DNA of 64,000 bases. Source: Brachybacterium vulturis (lineage in GTDB: Bacteria; Actinomycetota; Actinomycetes; Actinomycetales; Dermabacteraceae). Positions 44,469 to 53,631 of this stretch are shown here, one piece after another (position 1 is the first letter of the stretch; the number at the start of each line of letters is the position of its first letter). The position numbers and the translations under genes were made by a program. The DNA lies in the NCBI RefSeq assembly GCF_002407185.1, contig NZ_CP023563.1, positions 744,001 to 808,000 on the forward strand. The letters run 5' to 3'. A model generated the notes under the pieces. That model saw only the letters and a program-made list of their open reading frames with translations, ran no database searches and was not told the origin of the DNA.

Positions 44469-47114
44469 ATGGCTTCGATCTCTCTCCCTCTGCTCATGAA
44501 GGATGCCGTGCGCGGCAAGCGCTCGCCCGTCACCTGCGCACTGAAGTGCGGGAACCAGTGCGCCTTCGGCCCGTGCAACCACAGCGACAACGCATCCTTC
44601 CGCGACATCGCCTCCGCCGCGCTGTCGCGACGGACCATGCTGGGCGGCTCGACCGCTGCGCTCGCCATCGGTCTGGCCGGCACCCAGGGGGCGCTCGCCG
44701 CACCCGCCGGACCCGTCGGCACAGCCCCCGTCGGTCCCGCCCCCGCCGGGCCCGCCCCCGCCGGACCCACCCCCCACGGCACCGCGCTCGACTTCACCGC
44801 GATCGCCCCCGTGGACGCGATGGCGGATGAGTTCACCGTCCCCGAGGGCTTCACGTGGCATCCCGTCATCCGCTGGGGAGACCCCCTGTTCGACGATGCG
44901 CCCGACTTCGACTGGGAGGCCCAGACCGCAGAGGCGCAGAAGCTCCAGTTCGGCTACAACAACGACTACACGGAGATCCAGGAGATCCCCGACTCCGACG
45001 GCACGCGCGCCGTGATGTTCGTGAACCACGAGTACACGAACGAGGCGATCATGTTCCCGCCCGACACCGGCGAGGACGAGCTGATCGACATCGGCATGGC
45101 CGCCCACGGCCTCACCGTCGTCGAGCTCGAGCGCGAGAACGCCCAGCAGCCGTACACCTACGTCAAGGGCGCGGCGCTGAATCGGCGCATCCTGCTGGAC
45201 ACCCCCTTCGCGGTCACCGGCCCGGCCGCCGGCAGCGACCTGCTGGTCACGGTCGACGATCCGACCGGCGCCGAGGTGCTGGGCACGCTCGGCAACTGCG
45301 CGGGCGGCCTCACCCCGTGGGGCACGCTGCTCTCCGGTGAGGAGAACTTCCACGGCTACTTCAACGCTCCCGGCGCGTCCGAGGCGGAGACGCGCTACGG
45401 GCTCCGGAGCGGCGCCACCGCGCGCGGCTGGGAGCTCGAGCACCCTCGCTTCGATGCGCACAACGAGGGCTACGAGAACGAGCCGAACCGTTTCGGGTAC
45501 ATCGTCGAGATCGACCCCTGGGACCCGAGCTCGACCCCGCGCAAGCACACATCGCTGGGCCGGCTCAAACACGAGGGCGCCAACGTGATCCTCGCCGAGG
45601 ACGGCCGCGCCGTCGCCTACTCGGGCGATGATGAGGTCTTCGACTACCTCTACAAGTTCGTCTCGCGGGACCCCTGCGTCGAGGGCGATCGCGCGCACAA
45701 CATGACGCTGCTGGAGCACGGCGACCTGTACGTCGCGAAGTTCAGCGGCAATTCTCCGGCCGCGGAGATCGACGGCTCCGGGACGGTCCCCTCCGACGGC
45801 GCCTTCGACGGCACCGGCGAGTGGCTGCCGCTGGTCGTGGACGGCGAGTCCGCGGTGGAGGGCTTCACCCTCGAGGAGGTGCTGGTCCACACCCGCCTGG
45901 CGGCCGACGCCGTCGGACCCACCAAGATGGACCGCTGCGAGGACGTGGAGCCGTCGCTGCAGAGCCGGCACGTGTACGTGGCGTGCACGAACAACTCCGG
46001 GCGCGGCACCGAGGGGAAGGCACCTGCCGACGAGATGAACCCGCGTGCGGAGAACCGCGACGGGCACGTCATCGAGATCGACGAGCAGGGCGACCAGACC
46101 TCCTCGACCTTCGCGTGGAACCTGCTGTTGGTGTGCGGTGATCCCGCGCAGGGCGACCAGACCTACTTCTCGGGCTTCCCGGCGGACCAGGTCTCGCCGA
46201 TCTCCTGCCCGGACAACCTGGCTTTCGACTCGGTGGGCAACCTGTGGATCTCCACCGACGGCGCCCCCTCCGGGATCGGCTACAACGACGGACTGTTCCG
46301 CGTCACCCTCGAGGGAGCGGCCCGCGGTCGCGTGGAGCAGTTCCTCTCCGTCCCGCGCGACGGTGAGACCTGCGGCCCGATCGTGCGGGACCAGGACCGC
46401 ACCGCGTTCGTCGCGGTGCAGCACCCGGGCGAGGACGGCACCTACGAGGAGCAGTTCTCCTGCTTCCCCGACTACGACGGGAAGGGCCCGCGGCCCGCCG
46501 TCGTCCAGGTGCTGCCGACGTCCGAGGAGCCCGAGCACCCCTTCACCGACATGGGCCCCGGCGACGAGCACTACGAGTCGGTGCGGTGGGCGTACGAGAA
46601 CGGGATCGCCAAGGGGTGGCAGGAGGCCGACGGCAGCTCCACATTCCGTCCCCTGCTGCCGGTGAACCGCGACGCGATGGCCGCCTTCCTGCACCGACTG
46701 GCGGGTGCCCCCGAGGTGGACCATCCGCGCAGCGAGCCGTTCCGCGACGTGGCGAAGGGCCAGGAGCACTATGACGCGATCATCTGGGCCTACCAGATGG
46801 GCATCACCACCGGCTGGCCGGACCGCACCTTCCGACCCACCCAGCCGATCAACCGTGATGCGATGGCCGCCTTCGTCCACCGCTACGCCGGCTCGCCCGA
46901 CGTGCCGGCACCCACGGAGCGACCGTTCCAGGACGTGCCGGTGAACGGTCTCTACGCCGCGGAGATCGCGTGGCTGGAGGCCGAGGGCATCACCACCGGA
47001 TGGAAGGACGGCACGTACCGTCCGCTGAGCCCGATGAATCGCGACGCGACGGCGGCGTTCCTGCAGCGCATGACGCAGGAGCAGAACATCACCTTCCGCA
47101 GCCTGGGCGGCTGA
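44469..47114 (+). CDS. phoX: PhoX-type (DUF839) phosphatase with Tat signal and three C-terminal SLH repeats
   Basis: 881 residues. Cys-rich PhoX N-terminus (ALKCGNQCAFGPCNH), Tat signal with LSRRTMLGGSTAALAIGLAG, Ala/Pro/Gly linker (residues about 78-100), then the PhoX catalytic propeller (VNHEYTNEAIMF, GNCAGGLTPWGTLLSGEEN). PhoX enzymes use Fe and Ca cofactors to release phosphate from many esters outside the cell. Residues 692-880 are three S-layer homology units (FTDMGPGD..., FRDVAKGQ..., FQDVPVNG..., each ending AAFxxR). They suggest non-covalent anchoring to cell-wall polymer. Length exceeds plain PhoX by about 190 residues. Terminator follows. Confidence 0.92.
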   Translation: MASISLPLLMKDAVRGKRSPVTCALKCGNQCAFGPCNHSDNASFRDIASAALSRRTMLGGSTAALAIGLAGTQGALAAPAGPVGTAPVGPAPAGPAPAGPTPHGTALDFTAIAPVDAMADEFTVPEGFTWHPVIRWGDPLFDDAPDFDWEAQTAEAQKLQFGYNNDYTEIQEIPDSDGTRAVMFVNHEYTNEAIMFPPDTGEDELIDIGMAAHGLTVVELERENAQQPYTYVKGAALNRRILLDTPFAVTGPAAGSDLLVTVDDPTGAEVLGTLGNCAGGLTPWGTLLSGEENFHGYFNAPGASEAETRYGLRSGATARGWELEHPRFDAHNEGYENEPNRFGYIVEIDPWDPSSTPRKHTSLGRLKHEGANVILAEDGRAVAYSGDDEVFDYLYKFVSRDPCVEGDRAHNMTLLEHGDLYVAKFSGNSPAAEIDGSGTVPSDGAFDGTGEWLPLVVDGESAVEGFTLEEVLVHTRLAADAVGPTKMDRCEDVEPSLQSRHVYVACTNNSGRGTEGKAPADEMNPRAENRDGHVIEIDEQGDQTSSTFAWNLLLVCGDPAQGDQTYFSGFPADQVSPISCPDNLAFDSVGNLWISTDGAPSGIGYNDGLFRVTLEGAARGRVEQFLSVPRDGETCGPIVRDQDRTAFVAVQHPGEDGTYEEQFSCFPDYDGKGPRPAVVQVLPTSEEPEHPFTDMGPGDEHYESVRWAYENGIAKGWQEADGSSTFRPLLPVNRDAMAAFLHRLAGAPEVDHPRSEPFRDVAKGQEHYDAIIWAYQMGITTGWPDRTFRPTQPINRDAMAAFVHRYAGSPDVPAPTERPFQDVPVNGLYAAEIAWLEAEGITTGWKDGTYRPLSPMNRDATAAFLQRMTQEQNITFRSLGG

Positions 47115-47124
47115 GAGGAGGGTG

Positions 47125-47164
47125 GGGCAGGCGCCGGCCGACGTTCGTCGGCCGGCGCCTGCCC
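47125..47164 (+). terminator. Strong GC hairpin after phoX
   Basis: 17-base perfect arms (GGGCAGGCGCCGGCCGA and its complement) around a six-base loop CGTTCG, starting 11 bases after the phosphatase stop. No T-tract follows, as is usual in high-GC actinobacteria. Confidence 0.75.
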
Positions 47165-47390
47165 TGGTGGGCGATGGAGCGGCGTCGGGCCTGCGGACGC
47201 CGCGCTGCGGACCGCACGAGGGGGTGCCCACCGTTGATCGCACCGTCCCGGTGAGGTCGCCCGACAGGCGGGAGGGCCGTGATGTTCACCACGAGATCCG
47301 GCCTCGACGGCAGGCACGTCGAGCTCCCGAGTCTTATTCCTTCCCGCACGCGCGCGCCAGGCGATGCTCGTCCGACGTCGCCGGTCGACT

Positions 47391-47420
47391 TTGGAGCGGT
47401 CCTGCCGGCATCGCTAGACT
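47391..47420 (+). promoter_or_regulatory. Candidate sigma70-type promoter of the mrp operon
   Basis: -35-like TTGGAG (47391-47396), 18-base spacer, -10-like TAGACT (47415-47420). The ATG of a 14-codon ORF begins eight bases after the -10, so transcription probably starts at that ATG. The 226 bases between the phoX hairpin and this promoter show nothing else I can assign. Confidence 0.55.
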
Positions 47421-47427
47421 CCCTCGC

Positions 47428-47472
47428 ATGACCCGCCACGACGCCGCCGCGCTCGCCGGGCCGGGGTGCTGA
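47428..47472 (+). CDS. Possible leaderless 14-residue peptide ORF upstream of mrpA
   Basis: Reads MTRHDAAALAGPGC and stops at TGA 47470-47472. It overlaps the GTG 47466 start of mrpA (or ends two bases before the alternative GTG 47475) in another frame. That arrangement suits coupled re-initiation of mrpA, which lacks a clear Shine-Dalgarno of its own. It could also be a chance ORF. Confidence 0.4.
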   Translation: MTRHDAAALAGPGC

Positions 47473-50400
47473 CGGTGTCAGTGCTGTGGACCCTGCTGAT
47501 TCTTGTCGCGACTGTCGCGATCACCCCGGTCCTGGACCGGGTCCTCGGCCGCTCCGCCTGCTGGGTCCTGGCCGGGCTGTACCTCGTCGCCACGGCGGCG
47601 CTGGTCCCCGCGGCGGCCGCCGTCCTCGGCGGGACCCACGAGGACTCGCTGACCGCGTTCTCGGTCCCCTGGGCGGGGCAGTGGGGCATCGACTTCGCGC
47701 TTCGGGCGGACGGCGTCGGCATCGTGTTCGCGATGATCGCCCTGGTCATCGGGGCAGTGGTGCTCGCCTACTCGGCCCGCTATCTCGACCCGGGCCCGCA
47801 GCTCAGCTTCTCGCTGGTGATGGCGGTGTTCACGCTGTCGATGGTGGTGCTGGTCCTCGCCGACGATCTGGTGCTGCTGTTCGTGGCCTGGGAGCTGACC
47901 TCGATCGCCTCGTTCCTGCTGATCGCCCGCTCGGGCCGCAACGGGCAGGCCGCCTCGATGCGCACCCTGCTGATCACCTTCCTCGGCGGGCTCACCCTGC
48001 TGGCCGCGGTCTCGCTGATGGTGCTGCGCCTGGGCACCGCCTCGGTGAGCGAGGTGCTCACCGCCGACGTCTGGACGACGGACCCGGCGTTCACCACCCT
48101 GATCGCGGTGCTGGTCGCAGTCGCGGCGTGCACGAAGTCCGCACAGTTCCCGTTCCATGTGTGGCTGCCGGACGCGATGGCCGCAGCGACCCCGGTCTCC
48201 GCCTACCTCCACGCCGCCGCCGTCGTGAAGGCGGGGATCTTCCTGCTGCTGCGCTTCAGCCCGGCGTTCCACGACGTGATCGCCTGGAACGTCCTGCTGA
48301 TCACCGCCGGGCTCGTCACCGCCTTCGTCGGCGGGGTCCTGGCCCTGCAGCAGCCGGACCTCAAGAAGCTCATGGCCTATTCGACGGTCAGCCAGCTGGG
48401 CCTGATCGTCACCCTGATCGGTGTGGGCACGGAGGTCGCGATCCTGGCGGCGGTGCTGCACACCATCGCCCACGCCCTGTTCAAGTCCGGGCTTTTCATG
48501 ATGGTCGGGGTGATCGACCACGCCGTCCATACCCGGGAGCTGCGAAGGATGCCGGCCCTGGCCCGCGCCCTGCCGGGCTCGTTCGTGGTCACCCTGCTGG
48601 GCTGCATGTCCATGGCCGGGCTGCCGCCGATGCTCGGCTTCGCCTCCAAGGAGTCGCTGCTGACCGGTGCCCTGTCCGTCGAGGGCGGTGCCTGGGCGGG
48701 CTGGGTGGTCGCCCTCGGCATCGGCGGCGCCAGCGTCCTGACCTTCGCCTACTGCGCGAAGATCGTGCTGGGCGCCTTCATCGACGGTCGTGACGAGGCG
48801 GCGCTGGCGCGGGCCGACGCCGCCGCGGACGGCGCGGGCGCAGCGTCGGCGGGCGGAGTGTCGGCGGGGACCGCACCGGGCGGCACCGACGCGACCGGCG
48901 CGACCATCCGGGCGGCCGATGCGCACCGCCCCGGTGCGCTGCTGCTGTGGCCGGCCGCGCTGCCGATCCTGGCAGGCCTGCCCCTGGCCGTCTTCGTCGG
49001 CGTGCTGGACACCCCGGTCGGCCGGGCGGTGGAGGCGGCCCTCGGCGGGGAGCACCATCCCCACCTCGCGCTCTGGCACGGCCTCACCCCGGAGCTGGGC
49101 ATCACGGCGGCCGTGATCGTGGCCGGCATCCTGTTCATCCTGGGCCGGCGGCGGCTGCTGCCCCTGCTCGAGGCCCACCCCTTCCCGATCGACGGCGCCC
49201 GCGCCCTGACCGCGGTGGACGTGCTGGCCGAGCGCCTCGCCCGGGTGCTGGTGCGACCGATCGCCTCGGACGAGCCGATGCGCCACCTGGGAGCGGTCCT
49301 GGTGTTCTTCGCGGCCGTCGTCCTCGGTGCCCTGGTGGTGCTGACCGGCGGCCTGCCCCCGCTGACCGAGGGCATGAACCAGCCCCTCGACGTCGTGCTG
49401 CTGGTGCTGATGACCGCTGCCGTCATCACCCTGTGCACGCGCCGCGACCGCCTCGGCGCCGCCGTGACGCTCTCCGCGATCGGGATCCTCGCCACGGTGC
49501 AGATCCTGGTGCTGGGCGCTCCGGACGTCGCCCTGACCCAGCTGCTGGTCGAGGCGCTGACGATCATCATCATCATGCTCGTGCTGCAGCGGCTGCCGCG
49601 GGGCTTCCTCGCCACCGCACGGCCCCGTCGGCGCGGCGCCCTCGTCGTCGCCGTGCTGATGGGCCTCGCCAGCGGCGCCGGGATGTTCCTGTTCATGGGC
49701 CGCCGCGGCCGCAGCGATGTCGCGGAGTACTACATCGCGCACGCCGAGGAGATCTCGGGAGGGCACAACATCGTCAACGTGATCCTGGTGGAGTTCCGTG
49801 CCCTGGACACCCTCGGCGAGCTGTCCGTGCTGGGGATGGCCGGGGTCGCGATCGTCGCGCTGATCTCCAGCGTGCGCCACCGGTTCATCGATCCCTCGGA
49901 CATCGCGGAGGCCGAGACCGCGGCCGACGAGGAGCACACCCCGGCCCTGCGCGAGGAGGGGACCTCGGCGCATCGCGCGATCCGCTCCGCGTGGGGCAAC
50001 GCGGCGGCTCTGCAGCTCATGGTGCGGGTCACCGCCCCGATCCTCGTGATCATCTCGGCGGTGCTGTTCCTGCGCGGGCACAACGCCCCGGGAGGCGGCT
50101 TCATCGCCGCGCTGGTCGGTTCCGCGATCGTGGCCCTGCTGTATCTGTCCACCTCGAAGGACCGCCAGATCGGCCCGCCGAGGCTGCCGCTGCTCCTGAT
50201 CGGCGGAGGTGTCGCCACCGCGCTCGGCGCCGGGTTCCTGGGATTCCTCCGCAGCGGCTTCCTCGAGCCGCTGCACGGCGAGGTGCTGGGTGTGGCGCTC
50301 ACCTCCGCGATGATCTTCGACCTCGGCGTCTATCTGGCCGTGCTGGGGCTGGTGATGATCGCGGTGAACCTGCTGGGGGCCAGCGCGACCGCCGGCGCGT

Positions 50401-50567
50401 CGCCCGACGAGGGCACCCGTGAGCGCACCGACGAGGCGGTCGAGGGCGAGCTGCCCGGACCGCTGGAGACCACCCGCGGGGAGCCCGCCCCCCGCCGCCG
50501 ACGGGTCGGGGTGGCCACCGCACACCTGGACTCCGGCATCGAGCCCAAGGAGGTGGGGCGCCGATGA
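47466..50567 (+). CDS. mrpA: Na+/H+ antiporter subunit MrpA with fused MrpB-type domain
   Basis: 1033 residues. NuoL-like core with proton-path motifs: FVAWELTSIASFLLIARSGR, KSAQFPFHVWLPDAMAAATP, and LMAYSTVSQLGLIVTLIGVG with the HTIAHALFKSGLFM half-channel. A cytoplasmic Ala/Gly insert (residues about 440-480) follows. The C-terminal part contains the MnhB-type domain (NAPGGGFIAALVGSAIVALLYL). Mrp complexes exchange Na+ for H+ and need all subunits. Starts GTG 47466 or GTG 47475. Confidence 0.95.
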   Translation: MLTVSVLWTLLILVATVAITPVLDRVLGRSACWVLAGLYLVATAALVPAAAAVLGGTHEDSLTAFSVPWAGQWGIDFALRADGVGIVFAMIALVIGAVVLAYSARYLDPGPQLSFSLVMAVFTLSMVVLVLADDLVLLFVAWELTSIASFLLIARSGRNGQAASMRTLLITFLGGLTLLAAVSLMVLRLGTASVSEVLTADVWTTDPAFTTLIAVLVAVAACTKSAQFPFHVWLPDAMAAATPVSAYLHAAAVVKAGIFLLLRFSPAFHDVIAWNVLLITAGLVTAFVGGVLALQQPDLKKLMAYSTVSQLGLIVTLIGVGTEVAILAAVLHTIAHALFKSGLFMMVGVIDHAVHTRELRRMPALARALPGSFVVTLLGCMSMAGLPPMLGFASKESLLTGALSVEGGAWAGWVVALGIGGASVLTFAYCAKIVLGAFIDGRDEAALARADAAADGAGAASAGGVSAGTAPGGTDATGATIRAADAHRPGALLLWPAALPILAGLPLAVFVGVLDTPVGRAVEAALGGEHHPHLALWHGLTPELGITAAVIVAGILFILGRRRLLPLLEAHPFPIDGARALTAVDVLAERLARVLVRPIASDEPMRHLGAVLVFFAAVVLGALVVLTGGLPPLTEGMNQPLDVVLLVLMTAAVITLCTRRDRLGAAVTLSAIGILATVQILVLGAPDVALTQLLVEALTIIIIMLVLQRLPRGFLATARPRRRGALVVAVLMGLASGAGMFLFMGRRGRSDVAEYYIAHAEEISGGHNIVNVILVEFRALDTLGELSVLGMAGVAIVALISSVRHRFIDPSDIAEAETAADEEHTPALREEGTSAHRAIRSAWGNAAALQLMVRVTAPILVIISAVLFLRGHNAPGGGFIAALVGSAIVALLYLSTSKDRQIGPPRLPLLLIGGGVATALGAGFLGFLRSGFLEPLHGEVLGVALTSAMIFDLGVYLAVLGLVMIAVNLLGASATAGASPDEGTRERTDEAVEGELPGPLETTRGEPAPRRRRVGVATAHLDSGIEPKEVGRR

Positions 50568-50896
50568 TCCTCAGCCTGACCGTGGCCGTCCTCGTGACCG
50601 GCGGTGTCTACCTCCTGCTCCAGCGCAACATGGTGCGCGCCGTCTTCGGCATCACGCTGCTCAGCCATGCGGCGAACTTCGTGCTGCTGGCGGCCGGGGT
50701 CCCCGCATGGCGCGCCGAACCGCTCACCGATGTCTCGGCACCCGCCGAGATGGCGGACCCGCTGCCGCAGGCCTTCGTCCTGACGGCCATCGTCATCACC
50801 ATGGCGGTCACCATCTTCATGCTGACCCTGGCCGTCATCGGGCGTGACGACGACATGTCCCAGCACCCGTCGACCGGGGAGCCCCGAGACCGATGA
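50564..50896 (+). CDS. mrpC: Na+/H+ antiporter subunit MrpC
   Basis: 110 residues, three membrane helices; NuoK-like: GGVYLLLQRNMVRAVFGITLLSHAANFVLLA and ALPQ-like PLPQAFVLTAIVITMAVTIFM. It overlaps mrpA and mrpD by four bases (ATGA) on both sides. Confidence 0.95.
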   Translation: MILSLTVAVLVTGGVYLLLQRNMVRAVFGITLLSHAANFVLLAAGVPAWRAEPLTDVSAPAEMADPLPQAFVLTAIVITMAVTIFMLTLAVIGRDDDMSQHPSTGEPRDR

Positions 50897-52431
50897 TCCC
50901 TGCCGTCGATCCCGCGCTGCTGCCGCTCTTCGTCGTGATCCCCCTGCTGGGGGCCGCGCTGCTGGTGCTCATCCGGCGGGCCGTGCTCGAGCACGTGCTG
51001 CTGCTCGGGGTCCCCGTGCTGCTCGCGGGCGCAGCCCTGTGGCTGCTGCTGTTCCACCGGTCGGTGCCGGTGATCTCCCATGCCGTGGGAGGGTTCTCCG
51101 ACGTCCTGGCGATCCCCTTCGTCTCCGATACGGCCAGTGCGGTGATGCTGCTGGTCACGGCCCTGTCCACGCTCGCGGCGAGCGGGTTCCTGCTGCTGAC
51201 GGGCGAGTCCCGCTATCGGTTCGTGCCCCCGCTGGTGCTGCTGCTGACCGCCGGGGTCAACGGGGCCCTGCTCACCGGGGACCTGTTCAACCTGTTCGTG
51301 TGGGTCGAGGTCATGCTGATGCCCTCCTACGCGCTCATCGCCGTGACCGGCACCTGGCGCCGGCTCGGCATCGGGCGGCTGTTCGTCCTGGTCAACCTGC
51401 TCACCTCGACGATCCTCGTGATCGGTGTGGGCTTCGTGTACGGGACCGCGGGCACCGTGAACCTCGCCGAGCTGGCCGGTGCCGGCAGCGAGGACCCCAG
51501 GACCGCAGCCGCGCTCGCCGTGGTGCTGCTGGCCCTCTCGGTCAAGGGCGGCATGGTGCCGGTGCACTCCTGGCTGCCGCGCGCCTACCCGGCGACCTCG
51601 GCCGGGATCATGGGCCTGTTCTCCGCCCTGCACACCAAGGTGGCGCTGTACGCGATGTTCCGCATCGTCTCGGTGACGTTCTCCGAGGGCATGCCGTACC
51701 TCGCGGTGTTCGCGGTGCTGGTGATCGCGACCATCCTCCTGGGCGCGTTCTCCACCGCCGCCTCCTCCCGCCTGCGCACCGCGATGGGGCACCAGATGGT
51801 GGCCGGCGTCGGCCACATCCTGCTGGGGCTGGTGCTTTTCACCCAGCTCTCGCTCACGGCGGGACTGCTCTACCTGGTCCACCACGTGGTGACGATATCG
51901 GCGCTGCTGCTGACCACGGGCGCGATCGAGCACACCTACGGATCCGGTCGCCTCGAGCACCTCTCCGGACTGGCGCGGCGCGATCCGTGGGTCATCGCGA
52001 TCCTCGCCCTGGGCCTGTTCAGCCTCGTGGGCCTGCCGCCGACGTCCGGGCTGTGGGGCAAGATCGGCCTGCTCGGGGCCTCCGCCGAGCAGATCCCGAC
52101 CGGGGACGCGGTCCTCGGGTGGGCCGCCATCATCGCGGTGCTGGCGGCGTCCGTGGGCTCCCTGCTGGGACTGCAGCGGCTGTGGCGCGGGATCGCCTGG
52201 GGTGAGGACATGACCTCCTACCGGCCCGATGACGCACGGACCGGGCGCGGCGCCGAGGTGGCGCTGCCGGCGGAGGTCCGGGTGCCGTGGCGGCTCGCAC
52301 TGCCGGGCGCCTCGATGATGGTGCTGTCGCTGGCGATGTTCCTCGGCATCGGACTGGTGCTGCCGTTCTTCGATGCCGCCGCGGCCGGGCTGCTCGACGT
52401 CGACGCCTATGTGGAAGCGGTGAAGGGCTGA
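50893..52431 (+). CDS. mrpD: Na+/H+ antiporter subunit MrpD
   Basis: 512 residues, about 14 membrane segments, NuoN/M-like. Motifs: FNLFVWVEVMLMPSYALIAV (key Glu), KGGMVPVHSWLPRAYPATSAG (Lys and Pro-His-Trp pattern) and LVGLPPTSGLWGKIGLL. It is a homologue of MrpA and a second ion-translocating subunit. Stop overlaps mrpE start by one base (TGATG). Confidence 0.95.
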   Translation: MIPAVDPALLPLFVVIPLLGAALLVLIRRAVLEHVLLLGVPVLLAGAALWLLLFHRSVPVISHAVGGFSDVLAIPFVSDTASAVMLLVTALSTLAASGFLLLTGESRYRFVPPLVLLLTAGVNGALLTGDLFNLFVWVEVMLMPSYALIAVTGTWRRLGIGRLFVLVNLLTSTILVIGVGFVYGTAGTVNLAELAGAGSEDPRTAAALAVVLLALSVKGGMVPVHSWLPRAYPATSAGIMGLFSALHTKVALYAMFRIVSVTFSEGMPYLAVFAVLVIATILLGAFSTAASSRLRTAMGHQMVAGVGHILLGLVLFTQLSLTAGLLYLVHHVVTISALLLTTGAIEHTYGSGRLEHLSGLARRDPWVIAILALGLFSLVGLPPTSGLWGKIGLLGASAEQIPTGDAVLGWAAIIAVLAASVGSLLGLQRLWRGIAWGEDMTSYRPDDARTGRGAEVALPAEVRVPWRLALPGASMMVLSLAMFLGIGLVLPFFDAAAAGLLDVDAYVEAVKG

Positions 52432-52928
52432 TGATGCGCCTGTGGTACTCGATCAGCTACGTGCTGTGGATGCTGGTGGAGATCGTGAAGGGATCCCTCG
52501 ATGTCGCCCGCGGCGTCTACAGCCGCCGCACCCTCAGCTCGCCCGCGATCGTGGAGTACCCGCTGCGCGGCACGACCGACGTCGAGATCGTCGCCATGGC
52601 CTCCTCGATCACGATCACCCCCGGCACCCTCGTGGTCGGCACCGCCCACGGCACCCAGGAGGAGGGGCCCAGCCTGTTCGTGCACGCGCTGTTCGCCGAG
52701 TCCCGTGAGCAGGTCGTCGCCGACCTCACCGAGATGGAGGATCGGCTGCTGCACGCCACGCGAGGTCCGAAGGGCGCGGACGCGGCCCGCCGGCCGCACC
52801 GCAGCGGTACCGTCGACGTGCGCTACGTCGACGGTCGGATGGCCCGTCACGTCCGGGAGGACGACGGGCGAGATGCGCGCAGGCCGCCCCGGCCGCTGCG
52901 CCCCACGGAGCCGGAGGAGAAGCGATGA
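52431..52928 (+). CDS. mrpE: Na+/H+ antiporter subunit MrpE
   Basis: 165 residues. N-terminal membrane segment WYSISYVLWMLVEIVKGSLDVAR, then soluble MnhE-type domain with VEYPLRGTTDVEIVAMASSITITPGTL. The C-terminal 50 residues are Arg/Pro-rich and variable. Overlaps mrpF by four bases. Confidence 0.9.
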   Translation: MMRLWYSISYVLWMLVEIVKGSLDVARGVYSRRTLSSPAIVEYPLRGTTDVEIVAMASSITITPGTLVVGTAHGTQEEGPSLFVHALFAESREQVVADLTEMEDRLLHATRGPKGADAARRPHRSGTVDVRYVDGRMARHVREDDGRDARRPPRPLRPTEPEEKR

Positions 52929-53185
52929 GCATCGTGCTGTGGATGACCGTCGCCCTGCTGGCGGCGGCGATCCTGGTGGGCCTGTTCCGGATCGCCACCG
53001 CCCCCGATCCGGCCAGCCGCGCGGTCGTCGGCGACCTCGTCTTCTTCTCCGCCATCGGGGTGATCGTCCTGGTGGGTCTGTTCAAGCAGTCGGCGGCCGC
53101 GGTGGACGCGGCGCTGATCGCCTCGGTGCTCGGGATCCTCGCCACCGTGGCGCTCGCCCGGATCCTCACCAGGGGGCGTCGCTGA
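52925..53185 (+). CDS. mrpF: Na+/H+ antiporter subunit MrpF
   Basis: 86 residues, three membrane helices; FRIATAPDPASRAVVGDLVFFSAIGVIVLVGLF is the typical central part (APDPASR signature). Overlaps mrpG by one base. Confidence 0.95.
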   Translation: MSIVLWMTVALLAAAILVGLFRIATAPDPASRAVVGDLVFFSAIGVIVLVGLFKQSAAAVDAALIASVLGILATVALARILTRGRR

Positions 53186-53577
53186 TGGCCGTGCTCGATA
53201 TCGCGTTGACGGTGCTGATCTCTGCGCTCCTGCTCGGCGGCGGGTTCTGGATGCTCACCGCGGCCCTGTCGATGTTCCATGGCCGGGACTCGCTGTCCCG
53301 GATCAACGTGCTCTCCCCGGCGACGGGCCTGGGACTGCCGATGATCGTGGTCGGTGCATTCCTGCAGCACACCCGCACCGACGGGTTCGCGTTGGACCTG
53401 CTGCTGAAGACCGGCATCACCGTGGTCGCGCTGATCATCGTCTCGTCGGTGGCCTCGAACGTCCTGTCCCGCGCCGCCTACTCCTCGGGGAACCCGGTGG
53501 ATCCGCGCACCGCCCCGCAGGACCTCGAGCGGGCTCCGGGCGAGGGGGAGCAGACGCCCCACAGCGACGACCGCTGA
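53185..53577 (+). CDS. mrpG: Na+/H+ antiporter subunit MrpG
   Basis: 130 residues, three membrane helices; the MnhG pattern is GGGFWMLTAALSMFHGRDSLSRINVLS with PATGLGLP. The C-terminus is a charged tail. Last gene of the operon; the first decayed CRISPR repeat follows 55 bases later. Confidence 0.92.
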   Translation: MAVLDIALTVLISALLLGGGFWMLTAALSMFHGRDSLSRINVLSPATGLGLPMIVVGAFLQHTRTDGFALDLLLKTGITVVALIIVSSVASNVLSRAAYSSGNPVDPRTAPQDLERAPGEGEQTPHSDDR

Positions 53578-53631
53578 CGCGCCTGACTGCTCTGCGCGCG
53601 ATCACGTTTGGGGCCCGCTGTGGGCGAGGAT

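Noticed and set aside
44274..47243. A 989-codon minus-strand frame opposite phoX.
   Set aside because: Antisense shadow of a recognisable PhoX-SLH gene; no motif of its own.
47478..50525. A 1015-codon minus-strand frame opposite mrpA.
   Set aside because: Gln/His/Arg-rich antisense of a membrane protein, a known artefact in high-GC genomes; mrpA has clear motifs.
53581..53631. An additional repeat before the first decayed one.
   Set aside because: Nothing at the expected position 60 bases upstream matches; it lies in the mrpG 3' end.
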